From Antedon mediterranea (taxonomy: Eukaryota; Echinodermata; Crinoidea; Comatulida; Antedonidae): 64,000 nucleotides of DNA. Below, piece by piece: positions 24,901 through 40,140 of this stretch. Made by a program: the position numbers and the translations under genes. The stretch covers positions 27,347,001-27,411,000 of the forward strand of contig NC_092673.1 in NCBI RefSeq assembly GCF_964355755.1. Reading direction: 5' to 3'. Under the pieces are notes generated by a model. That model did not search any database and was not told the DNA's origin. It worked only from the letters and a program-made list of their open reading frames with translations. Positions within the stretch are counted from its first letter, which is position 1. Every line of letters starts with the position of its first letter.

Positions 24901-27900
24901 GGATTCATCCCGACCAATCGTTGCTTGTGGATGAAATACAATGCCGCCAACATTATGATTGTGACCTATTAATTAAAACAATATTCCTGCTACAAAATCA
25001 TAACATAGCAACTTGAATATTAAATAGAATTAACAATATCATAAGTAGCTTGTATATATTAACAAAAATCATATGCAATTTCCGTACCTCTCAAAGTCCT
25101 TATTGGCTTAAATTCTGGAACAGACCATAGTTTAATTAGACCAGACCTACAATGCAACAAAATTAAATATTTTATATATATATATCATGGCAACAAAACA
25201 TTTTTTCGTACAATCAAAGTATCATTATTTGAATGGAAAATAAATTGTATTTACCAAGATGAGGTTGCTAAAACTTGTGAATTTGGGCTAAACCGACAGA
25301 AAGATATTGGTCTGGTATCGCCAATCTCACTACCAATAGCTGTTATATTCTGCAAATAATGAAATATACATTAGTTTGTGATACAAGCTTCACATGTGAA
25401 ACACATGTGATGCTGTATCACAAACTTTGCCTATAATACGGGTAAAATGTAGATACAGTACCAATAATCGGACATAATCAAAAGTATTTTAACAATCAGT
25501 CATTCCATACATTTTACAAAACAATGATTTACCCGTAGCTTATTGTGAAGTTCCTGCTTCTTGGCATGTCTTACTGTATCTGGCACTTGTAGTACCTGTC
25601 TAGATTCAGCTATTCTCTGCTGCGCCCTCGGTAAGGAATATTTTGCAATCCACTGTCGAGCGGACTTTAAACTCTGTGGCCCTTCATGGTACCATGTTTT
25701 GTTGTCCTCCTGTTAAAGCAAACATGTTTATTCTGTAATAATTTGTAATATAAGAATTGAAAATAATAACTAATAACTTACCAAGAAGAAAAATCTTAGA
25801 AGTCCATTCTTTTAAAGAAATTCTTTTGATAAAGCTTGGTTGCCAATGAGATACAACACAACTCAAGAAATTTGACCAATCATGACAGGAAGGACTATCT
25901 AAAGTGTGGTTGGTCAACTAACTTACGTTGCATCGTATGCCTTTGTACATGTATACTCCGTACACGTTCACAATGTTTACTCCAGTAATCAACAAGGTAT
26001 TCTCACAAGGCTTACTGCAGTAATCAGAAGACATTGTCTTCTCACAAGGCTTACCGCAGTAATCAACTAGGTGACATGGTATTCTCACAAGGCTTACTGC
26101 AGTAATCAACTAGGTGACATGATATTCTTACAAGGCTTACCGCAGTAATCAACTAGGTGACATGGTATTCTCACAAGGCTTACTGCAGTAATCAACTAGG
26201 TGACATGGTATTCTCACAAGGCTTACTGCAGTAATCAAATAGGTACAGAAAGGTACCAACCTCTTTTTGTTTCTTCTCCTTCTCAACTTCTTTTTGGATT
26301 AATATGTTCAAGCCAGCACTACCAATTAACGACAGCTTCTGTCTCAATCGCTCCCTTCTGTCTGCTGCATCCTCAGCAAATAAACCTAGAAAAAAAAAGT
26401 ACAATAAACAACAATGAATAATTTGCGTAATAGTAGAGAGGCCAAATACACAAAAGTCCTCTATAAAAAGTTTGGGGGGCATTTTTTGTTAATAGCAGGC
26501 AACCATGTTGAATGTATCCTTTGTGGGGTGACAAAAACGATAGGGGTGGATGCCATCTTCAGTTTTGGGTTTTAAGGTCAGTTTATGTGGTCAAGAGGTC
26601 AAACAAGGTCAAAATATAGGATTTTTTTGTATTCACGGAAAATCATCTACATCATCAGATCTATCCAAAAAGGTATATATGAAGATCAACTGATGCTTCA
26701 TATTATAGTACATTTAATTTTACACATAAAAACATAGGAAATTAAATATAAAAGTGTCATTTTCTCAAAATGTTGTTTTCACATATTTTCTGTAAAGTAC
26801 ACACAGTTTTTTAATAGGCTTTTCCCAGTCTGTTGTAAATTTGTCTTTTTCATGTTGTCCACCAGTCATCGTTTTGATTTTTGTCGGAAAAAAATAGGTC
26901 AAGTGTTATATGTATGAAACGCCATATGTGCCAAATGATTGGTCTTTTACTACAGTATAATATTAATATTACCTATAATAATGTAATACAGTAATATTTA
27001 GAAATTTGTTTTTAGAAAAATTATTAATATTACCTATAATAATGTAATAATATTTAGAAATTTGTTTTTAGAAAAATTTCGAAAACAGAGACCCCCTATA
27101 TGACCTAATGTCGAGATGTTTTTGTTTGGGTCAGAGACCCCCTATAATGTAATTATTTAAACATTGTTTTCATTATTTCAATGATACAAGTTTTTATTGA
27201 AGTTTGTTGTTTCAAGAAATCTCGAAAGAGAAACCTGGGTATCGAGTCTTTGTTTTCAAAAACTCTAACTATTGGACTTTATCAAGGTTGGAAGGAGTGG
27301 TAATTGGGGACTTCTTCTTGAGGCCTTCGCATCTATGCTATCATGGCTGACGGTGATAACAAATATAAAACTCCTTAAGTAATTAAGAAGTCCTTTATAC
27401 ACATAGATAAAGACGGTTTTAACGTTATTTACAAACATTACGTTACGTACTGTGTCCAGGTATGAAATCCATCTCTCCCAAAAAGTAAACGCACTTGAAG
27501 AGGACAACGTCATGCGACAAATCAAATTCCAGCTATCCATTCTTATTCATATGAGATCGTTTAAAGTTTCTTGGCCTAACAACCCTGTATGAATTCATGG
27601 TGACTTGATTGAAAATTTTCAAAAGATTTCGAGGGTGTAGCCAAGGAAGACTTCCTTCAAATAAGATGCAATCTAAGCAGAAATACACGAGGACATCAGC
27701 TTAGACTTTTTAAACCTAAATTTCACAAAGGACTGATAAGAGATCCACTTTTTCACAATTAGTAATTATATATTTTAATAGTTTTTCAACCAAAGTCGTC
27801 ATTTCTGAAACCACCAACACATTTAAAAACCGATTGAATTCGTTGTAGAAATGAGGTTAAAAGGGTAAACAAATTTACCTATCTAAACTATCAGAACCAA

Positions 27901-30900
27901 TATTCTAAACACTGAGTGGATGATTGATCAATTCAAAATAGAATCATTGGTATAACAAGAAACGCTGTAATTCATTGATAGGTTCTGCATGACATGGTCA
28001 GACTGATCACGAATCACACATAATACACAATATTCTTTCGAACTGACAGATGATAAGGAAGATCTTATATTTAAAGTAACAACTTATTGAAAGAAAAAAA
28101 ACAGTAGAACTTAGAACTTCATGAGCCACTGAGAAAGCATATAAAAACTGACAGAAAATCTGCTGATCAACCATTGTTTTTTATTTTTTATTTTATTTTA
28201 TTCAATTTCCAGGTAACATACAAAAATCATAAACAAGGTACGGCATCATTCAACAAAACAGAACAAAAGTACTATCAGCACCTGCGGGTAACCAAAAGTG
28301 GATCAGTTCAAAAGAACTGCACTGTCGAGTGGCTTTCCCAACTAATAGTACAAAAAACGCAATAGACATAAAAACACAGTGATAGTCTAGATGAATTCGA
28401 TATCAGTAATACATTTTTTCAGATCCCTTCTAAACCCCCCAAAGTTAAACAGGACTTTGTTACGAACTTCATGCGGGATACATTCCCATATTCGAGGGAA
28501 ATTAACAAACAGGGAGTATTTAAATGCATTAGTTCTAGCATACATGTGTTTAAAGGTGAGGGACTCTGGATACCGAGAATTAATTGTAAGGTATTCAAAT
28601 ATATCAAAATCAATTAAATTATGCAAACACTTAACTACAAAAATTATACTATGAAATTTCATTCTTTGAACCATATCTGGTAAATTTAGTATCTTAAGCC
28701 TGTCAGTGAAATCGCCTTGGAGTATGATCATAGCCCAATTTTAATATCTTTAACCAAATATGACTTCACATATCTTGATGGATGACGTTGAAATACCAAC
28801 AGATGTTCCAGAAGAAAACTTACAGTAAAAACATGATGGTCATGCACTATAGGATGCAGTAAACATGGCTGTAAACATTTGGTGACTATGCAAGTATTTA
28901 TGCAAGTTACCTAGATATTTCATCATTTTGTTGTATTTGATCATTACATTGGAAAGGGGTGGATAAAAGCAGTGACACGATTGAAAGGATAGTCCCAATG
29001 TACTAATCTGTACTTCCGTATGTGTTTTGGGCCACACTCATCGGTTTGGAGGAGAACAAATATCACACAGTTTTTAGACATTCTTTATGTCAATAACAAA
29101 GAGCTTGCAATTATACATGAAAGTTGATGTTAATTAATTATATGCACTTTGTAACAGTAGCCTTCAAAAGTATGGACGATGTCTGGTATAGTGAACAATA
29201 AAGTGGTTGAAAACCTATTAAGAATAATCTAACCAGCTTCCATGCCATTACAGGTTGCAGCACGTCATTATTTCCTGGTTATGGGAAGAGGTCATACTGG
29301 AAATCATTTGTAACGCATCCACTCCTTGTAAATGGAATTGATTAAGACTTTCCACGTACAGTGTACACTAAAGTTTAATATTGCCAAATATACAGTGTGG
29401 TACTCTTGAGCAGATAACTGTATAATAACAGACTACTCTTTGGTGCTACCTCCATCTAGACTCAGTGACCATATACCATTAACACTAGTGATATATATTT
29501 CCCTTAAATATTAAGTATTTCACTTCACTCAATAAATATTTAAGTACCTGTATTTCTACTTCGGGAAACACTTAAAATTAAAAAAACTCACCTATGGTGA
29601 ATACAGACATCATAGAACCTAAACATACGAGCCAACTATCAGGCAGAGATCAGTATGTGGCCTAAATGAATCGGGTCGTTTGGAAGCCCCTAACCCAGTT
29701 GTCAGTTTGGAACTTGTTACATGTGTATGTAAACTAAAGAGCCAGATGAAGTTGTTACAGAAAGCATGCATATGTGGTTGTGATTCAATCGTTTGCCGTT
29801 ACCCAGATGGCCAGTAGGCATTATATATCAGTGCTTGAAGAAATACCCACCTCAGAGCGTCACATCCTTCCATCCCAGAAAAATTTTGAATATTGGCATG
29901 TGCCCATGCCGCCCATTACTCCCAACCCACAAACCCTCTGTGACCGTTAACACCTTCCAGGAGTGACTCAAAAAGTTTAAAATCTTCCCAGTACAATTCT
30001 GGTCTTTTTGACACTACACTATAACCATCAGCCCAAGGCTATCATGAAAATTATATTTATTTCAATTATTACCGATAATTAACAGGTCTGTGCTCTATTT
30101 GACCTTATGACCTTGAAAATGACCTTTAAACTTGTAAGTTGAAAAATTGATGAACTTCACCATCTGCAGCAATATGTCAATAATGATCCAATAATGGTTA
30201 CATTTCTTTTAATTAGCTTATATGTTGTTGAAAACAGCTTAAACCTCTATTTTACCATATTTGACCTTATAACCTTGAAAATGACCTTTGACCTGAAATT
30301 TGAGAGCGGCATCCACCCCTATCTTTTTTGTCATCCCATAAGGGATATATTCCACATGGTTGCCTGCTATTAACAGAAAATGCCCCCCATGATGAAAAAG
30401 CTCACACTGGCCACCCTACTATAATGGCTACGAGTGCTTACTGGCTAAACCCAAGGGGCCCCAGAGCTTAAGGAGCCACAGAGCATGAGCAGTCCAATGT
30501 AACTACCCAGCGTTGGAGGGCCCCTTAGGAGTGCTAAACCAGGGACCTTTGCCCTGTGCGTTACGCCACTGGTTATGTAATAGTAGTTTACCATCGTTTT
30601 ATGGACTGTTTGTATTCAATTAACTGTATTCTGGATTGCGTTCTTAAAAGTGACGTCGTACATGCTTGATCATCCCAGTGGACAGTGCAGCAGTGAACAA
30701 CTACGCAGCATTGGAGGGCCCCTTAGGAGTGCTAAACCAGGGGTCTTTTCCACCATGCATTACCCCACTGCAAATGACTGATTTCAATTTAATAATTCTT
30801 TTGGCAATAATTTGAAAATACTTTGAGCTCAACAAAGTGTCAGTTTTCCTAGCAGGGTGAATCTGTTATAATACAATTCTACATGCTTACATATTGGTTC

Positions 30901-32247
30901 TCCAATATCTCTTAATTTAGCTTTCACCATAGAATCATCAGTTGATATATGAAGGGTCCTTGCCTGAAAGAAAATAAAAACATTATTTTATAGAATGGAT
31001 TTTTCAATGTTTTATACAATACATATTAAACACCAATAAATAAAAGAACAAACAAATCATAGATGGAGTTAATAAAATGTGAAAACAAACCTTTTTTCTT
31101 CTTGCGAACTCGGCTAACAAACTTTTCTTTTGTTCAGATGAATGTTCTTCTAGATTGAATGTTTCACCTGCAGGACAAATGAGCACAAGACAGTAAAATA
31201 AAGATACATTCACTTTCACTCGAAAACTACTTGTATATTTTAAACCACATTTCAATACAAAATTAATTTAAATTTGCACATGCATTGATGTTGTTATGCG
31301 CGATTTGAACGATTTGCGCAATTTGAAATTGCGCAAAAAAATCCTTGCGCAATTTGAAATTGCGCAAAGAATTCTTGCGCAATTTAAAATTGCGCAAGGA
31401 TTTTTTTGCGCAATTTCAAATTGCGCAATCAACTTGCGCAATTTCAAATTGCGCAAGAAAATCTTTGCGCAATTTTAAATTGCGCTGCACAATTTGTAAA
31501 TTGCGCAAGATAGTTCTTGCGCAATATGACACCTTTGCGCAATTTGAAAACGAACTGTAAATTTTCCCATACATGGCTAGGCTAGGCCTAGGCAGAGGAG
31601 TTTAAAATTTAGTATTTTATTATATAAATAAGACCATTTCAATGAAGATAATGTTTAAAACTCACTTTTTAAGTTTTTAATATTAGTTTAAGCTAGGCCA
31701 TGTAACCTAGTCAGTATCAGTAGTCCAGACCCTAGCTAGGCTAGAGTAGTATAGACGGCCGCCCGCGCCGCGCCCGCCTGGTGGAACACCACCGCTTCGT
31801 TTCCCTTCGTCGGTTCTTCGACGGTATGCTAACTTATAACAATATTTGCAGTACTAAAATAAGGAAATGCGATATTTATCTTTAAGTTTGAATCATTCTT
31901 AGAAATTACTATAAAAATATGGGTGTGCATGATTTCACAATCTGTCGAAAAACCTTGCGCAATTTGCAGATTACTTGCGCAATTTAATACGTTGCTTGCG
32001 CAATTTGAAACACATGTTTCAATTCAAATTGCGCAAGGATTTTTTTTGCGCAATTTCAAATTGCGCAAATCGTTCAAATCGCGCATAACAATGTCAATAC
32101 TCCACCTTTAGATATGTTAATGTTGCCTGCTAGAATCCCAGTAGTAATTGCGTCCTCTTTTGTTGCTTCTTTCCGCAACGCCTCCTCCAATGTTCCATAG
32201 TGAACTTTCTGTTTTTTTAGAACTGGACCAATGTCTTCGTCTGCCAT
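21999..32247 (-). CDS. PRPF4: U4/U6 small nuclear ribonucleoprotein Prp4, 13 coding exons
   Basis: Coding exons, minus strand in gene order: 32106-32247, 31091-31167, 30891-30963, 26261-26385, 25533-25709, 25255-25349, 25088-25146, 24842-24965, 24428-24517, 23733-23855, 22977-23084, 22434-22552, 21999-22192. Phases agree and give 501 aa (human about 522). PRPF4 binds PRPF3 and PPIH in the U4/U6 and U4/U6.U5 snRNPs of the nuclear spliceosome. The N-terminus has the short PRP4-like motif region (about 60-105; [19 protein letters not shown]). Seven WD40 repeats fill about 205-501, with [76 protein letters not shown] and a C-terminal [12 protein letters not shown]. The exon 4 donor is weak (GTTGGT). 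The first coding exon has an acceptor 10 bases upstream of the ATG, so a 5' UTR intron is likely. Confidence 0.96.
22210..22413. repeat. MITE family B fragment, PRPF4 intron 12
   Basis: Ends with TTTGGGGGGAAATACATCTT and contains ACTACAAAATGGCCTATTC, as in other family B copies. It occupies most of the intron between the last two exons. The left terminus is lost. Confidence 0.6.
22596..22787. repeat. MITE family A copy with internal 20-bp tandem expansion
   Basis: Left end AAGCTTGGTCTACACTATC, right end GATAGTGTAGACAGAGCTTT. The core is four tandem copies of a 20-base unit, ATGATGTCATATCACTACCA type (22640-22720), instead of one. It lies in PRPF4 intron 11. Confidence 0.92.
23991..24133. repeat. 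MITE family A copy, PRPF4 intron 9
   Basis: TAAGCATTGTCTACACTATC at the left, GATAGTGTGGAGAGAGCTTT at the right, core ATATGGACATGATGTCATC. Confidence 0.9.
24595..24743. repeat. MITE family A copy, PRPF4 intron 8
   Basis: Left end altered (AAGGTCTACACTTACTATC). Right end GTGATAGTGTTGCAAAAACT is diverged. The core ACATCATCATGACCATATAT is intact. Confidence 0.85.
25975..26238. repeat. About 43-bp minisatellite x 6 beside PRPF4 exon 4
   Basis: Units contain TCACAAGGCTTACTGCAGTA and ATCAACTAGGTGACATGGTA. The array ends about 22 bases from the exon 4 donor (exon edge 26261), so it starts almost at the beginning of intron 4. Confidence 0.92.
27265..27540 (-). pseudogene. Possible decayed LINE fragment (endonuclease-RT linker-like)
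   Basis: A 91-codon open frame whose start (SWNLICR...[15 protein letters not shown]) resembles the linker between endonuclease and reverse transcriptase in CR1/Jockey-type LINEs (W-x-L...W-x-x-W pattern). No catalytic motif is visible and the similarity is weak. It may be chance. Confidence 0.25.
27600..27845 (+). pseudogene. Decayed non-LTR retrotransposon 3' end
   Basis: Reading across a frame break gives [20 protein letters not shown], then [12 protein letters not shown], then [11 protein letters not shown]. This matches the common tail of CR1/L2-like reverse transcriptases (TRGH...LFKP...FFSQRVVNxWNSLP...TFKNRLD). Stops and a frameshift show that it is dead. It sits inside the TIR element of PRPF4 intron 3. 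Confidence 0.65.
28387..28731 (-). pseudogene. Non-LTR retrotransposon reverse-transcriptase C-terminal fragment
   Basis: A 114-codon frame has the spacing of LINE C-terminal tails: [20 protein letters not shown], then [13 protein letters not shown], an ART block, then [14 protein letters not shown] and GFRRDLKKC. The upstream RT domain is absent, so it is probably 5'-truncated or a relic. It is on the opposite strand to the LINE tail at 27600. Confidence 0.6.
30474..30775. repeat. Two copies of a short dispersed repeat, PRPF4 intron 3
   Basis: CTACCCAGCGTTGGAGGGCC, CCTTAGGAGTGCTAAACCAG and GCGTTACGCCACTG at about 30510-30570 recur as ACTACGCAGCATTGGAGGGC and so on at about 30700-30772. On the minus strand the end CAGTGGCGTAACGCAC resembles a SINE head. 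Confidence 0.6.
31284..32098. mobile_element. 815-bp foldback element built of TTGCGCAATTT palindromes, PRPF4 intron 1
   Basis: The ends are inverted copies of each other for about 70 bases: ATTGAYRTTGTTATGCGCGA, then TTTGAACGATTTGCGCAA, then more. Each end holds palindromic units with arms TTGCGCAATTT and AAATTGCGCAA: about seven at the left (31312-31550) and two to four at the right (31956-32085). The middle (31750-31830) has a GC-rich block that contrasts with its surroundings. No ORF of note. The right end stops 7 bases from the exon 1 boundary. Confidence 0.85.
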
Positions 32248-32257
32248 TTTGATGCCT

Positions 32258-32637
32258 CTGAAATGAGAAAATGGGACAAAACAAAATTATTTACTTAATA
32301 AATAGGCCTATTGAATTTTCGTTCCCTCGGGCTGGCCTTACTCCTTTTGAACACACTAAAGTTACTCTTAAATAATGTAGACAATTTTGTTGTTTTATTT
32401 TCCATCAGTTCTAGGCTAGGCCCTAGAAGGTCTACTTTACACGTGATATCTGATGCTCTCATACGGCGGGTTGCCCACTGCAAATAAGCTTGTGTGAAAG
32501 CAGTCTCACTGGGCCTAGCTTTCGAAGCTAATAATTCACATAAAAATAACTTTATTTATTTTATACAAACTACATCCTTATCATTACTTATAATTTCACA
32601 TAACGGTCTACAATTCTTGTAGGTATCGTAAGCTTAC
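32258..32637 (-). other. PRPF4: Predicted PRPF4 5' UTR intron
   Basis: On the minus strand a GTAAGC donor at 32637 and a pyrimidine-rich CATTTCAG acceptor ending at 32258 bracket this stretch. The second exon would then supply 10 non-coding bases before the ATG at 32247. The non-coding first exon would begin near 32638-32720. Confidence 0.55.
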
Positions 32638-32719
32638 CAGATTTTAAATTGAAAAACAATAATAGACAGAGGGTTCAAAAAATGTTTTGAAGAACGTCGT
32701 TCAAACGCGCCGTGTGTAG

Positions 32720-33197
32720 ATGGCGCCCTACAGTTTTATAATATTTTTTATAAACAAAACACACTTGCCATGACTTGGCCTAAAATTTGGGAAATTTGTC
32801 ATTGTTTATAGTAATTAAGATTTAATTAATAGTAAGGTGTGTGTTGTTTTATTTAATAATAAACTGTTTGTTTTTCGTTAACACCCTATTTCTAATAAAA
32901 AAATAATAGGTCTAGCTAGGATATAACTGTAGGCCCTAAAAATAATACATACTCTAGGCCCAGGGCCTAGTTTTTTAAAGGAGGCCTACCCGGCAATATG
33001 TGTGTAAGCATGAGGCAAACTTTTTAAAGGAAGTGATCATTTTAATTCTACAGGGCTTTTCATTAAATACAACATTGTTGTGTTTTTGGGACATTTTAGT
33101 GGTGATATGTCAGATTGGCCAAGTTGGGGAAAATAATAAATTTAAGTTGATTAATCCAGTAAACATTTACTCATCAATTTTTTTATGTGTAGCGACA
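32720..33197. promoter_or_regulatory. Shared 5' region of divergent PRPF4 and NDOR1
   Basis: The two start codons are 950 bases apart on opposite strands. The GC-richer patch near 32695-32730 (GAACGTCGTTC, AACGCGCC, ATGGCGCC) is the likeliest PRPF4 start area. A TCTACAG acceptor-like site near 33053 may mark an NDOR1 5' UTR intron. No TATA box was seen. Inference from layout. Confidence 0.35.
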
Positions 33198-38362
<5,165 letters not shown>

Positions 38363-38486
38363 GAAATGATAACTTGGTAAAGACTTAAGGCAGATAACGT
38401 CAATAGTGGTAGATGGACTGTGACTGTGAAGAAGATATTTGTTGTCAATTACAGTGAATAAGATTTATTGCCTAGTAGGAGAATAC

Positions 38487-38492
38487 AATAAA
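38487..38492 (+). terminator. Poly(A) signal AATAAA for NDOR1
   Basis: AATAAA 125 bases after the NDOR1 stop codon on the same strand. Inferred from position. Confidence 0.6.
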
Positions 38493-39425
38493 AGTGGAAT
38501 GAGCCAAAACAAAAGAAAACAACAAAAAACTCTAGCCTAAAATAATTGAGAAAAAACTTATTACTGCAAAATAAGCCAAGTCAGAAATAAATGTTGAGCT
38601 CCATGAATTACTTGCAGATAGTCCCAGCACAACAGGTATCCTACCATTGTCAGCAAAACACTAGACAATCCACTACCTGCAATATGAATATTAACACAAA
38701 TAATGACATGAATGATTTATATGAAAATAAAAATCATCATCATAATATGATTAATTATCAATAGGGGCATATTGACTATATAACTATAATAAAGTAAGTT
38801 TTAATAAAAATAGAGGTGTTTATATTTTTATCTGAAATAAATGATGTAGCTTTTTTATAATTCATTCAATTTCCAATTAAACAATACAATCCAGAAAAAT
38901 AACGTTGAATACATCGTCTCAAAATAAGAATAATTAATTGACTACTACACAAGAAATCGTATCCGAAACAGAAGGTAGAGAGACAATCTAGCCGGCGACT
39001 TTTGCTAACTTTACAGGCCTATTATGTGCTCAGCGGGGTCCCTATTAAAAAGGGTGATTTAGGCCTAAGGCTAGCACGGGCGTGTTATTCGTTTGAGAAG
39101 TTAACAAGCTAAATTGTCGCAACTCTGTTACTGATTATTATCTATTAAATTAATCTTCAGAATGTGTAATTTGTCGGGGTTGTCTCATTCGCCAGGTAAC
39201 AGGTACAAAACAAAACACTTTTTACACCATGTTTTATGCGATTTACGAAAGACGTAACTACAGGTCAATTTTTAATGTAAGAAAACGGAGGTTGCCGTTA
39301 TTTTAGCGTAATGTAATTTTGGAATCAATAATTCTTGAAACAATTCAACAGATTTTTTTTTATATTTGGTCTTACCGTAGTAGGCCTATCCTAAGATTCG
39401 CTGGGTTCGGAGTCCGGCTGAAACC
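38493..39425. other. Intergenic region after NDOR1
   Basis: AT-rich with a few AGGCCT words. No exon, ORF or named repeat is recognised. Confidence 0.5.
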
Positions 39426-39462
39426 ATGTCTCAACCAAAACTTATTACAATTAATTTAGATA
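39426..39462 (+). CDS. Speculative short first coding exon, unknown gene
   Basis: ATG in fair context (AAACCATGT), 12 codons (MSQPKLITINLD) and then a strong GTAAGT donor at 39463. It could be the first exon of a gene running right, but no matching second exon was found and it may be chance. A SINE tail follows within 300 bases. Confidence 0.15.
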
Positions 39463-39699
39463 GTAAGTTGATTCTGTTTTGTTGTTTAGAATTTAAAAAA
39501 CGGTACATTAAAGTAATAAATATTACATAAATTATTTATTATGAATAATTAGTGAAATGAAAGACAATTAATGCTTGTTAGGTACCGTTTCCGTGGTATC
39601 TCCGAAAACCGCGATCGCACAGAAAAAACACCCCAAATTTCACGCCGAAATTAAGCTTTGTTACATTTTTTTTTTCTTCACATTATTGATTGTCTCCAT

Positions 39700-39850
39700 C
39701 CCCGAAACCTCGACTAACAAATACCGGAATGGTGTCCGGCGGGGGATAGTTTATTACCATTAGTTAAGGTCCTATGTAAAGCACCTAGAGGGGTCAGTGA
39801 TCCATTAGGCGCTATATAAATACTGTTTATTATTATTATTATTACTATTA
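39700..39850 (+). mobile_element. SINE 3' end with ATT tail
   Basis: GTAAAGCACCTAGAGGGGTC, then CCATTAGGCGCTATATAAAT, then a run of TTATTATTATT. This is the classic 3' end of marine-invertebrate tRNA-derived SINEs. The head is not clear. Confidence 0.65.
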
Positions 39851-40003
39851 TTTAATAATAAAACAATAACCTGAAAAACAACATTTTCTAAATTCGGAAT
39901 GGTAGGGCCTAGCTTTTTCTGAATCTGCCGATATAAATTGGCATTAACACCGCATCAAACAATTAAACACTTTTATTTATTTACACATAATGCATGCTAG
40001 TAG

Positions 40004-40140
40004 GCCAACCATACAATTCCGAAAGCTCGTACAGATGCTGGAAAATTTATAATTTCTTTTAATGGAGCTCATTTTTGGAATAATTTACCCTTAGCTATAA
40101 AATGTACTTCTTCTAGATTTAAATTCATAAATGAAGTTTT
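40004..40140 (+). pseudogene. Non-LTR retrotransposon tail fragment
   Basis: The frame reads IPKARTDAGKFIISFNGAHF, then WNNLPLAIKCTSSRFKFINE. This fits the LINE C-terminal pattern PRTNxGKFSFxxxGPxxWNSLPxxIKxxxSxxxFK. Nothing of the RT domain remains upstream. Confidence 0.6.

Larger units (their letters stand above)
26428..30425. mobile_element. About 4-kb element with long terminal inverted repeats filling PRPF4 intron 3
   Basis: The left end (26428-26640) and right end (30200-30425, reverse complement) share GTAG-AG/GG-GGCCA, then GGGGGGCATTTT, then GTTAATAGCAGGCAACCATG, then ATAGGGGTGGATGCC and AAGGTCA-rich sequence, all in the same order. Between them are decayed LINE fragments and small duplications, but no intact transposase ORF. 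The element makes up most of intron 3 (26386-30890). Class not assigned. It is probably a dead DNA transposon with later insertions. Confidence 0.7.

Noticed and set aside
31297-31550. Possible CRISPR-like array in PRPF4 intron 1
   Set aside because: The repeats are palindromes without regular unique spacers, inside a eukaryotic intron with inverted copies at the other end. A foldback element explains them.
31268-31560. Repetitive ORFs (RNLKLRK type) on both strands
   Set aside because: They arise from the TTGCGCAATTT palindromic units, which keep open frames by repetition.
33000-33197. N-terminal extension of NDOR1 to an upstream ATG at 33000
   Set aside because: The extension is hydrophobic and unlike the family. 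The start at 33198 matches the human N-terminus, and an acceptor-like TCTACAG within the region suggests UTR.
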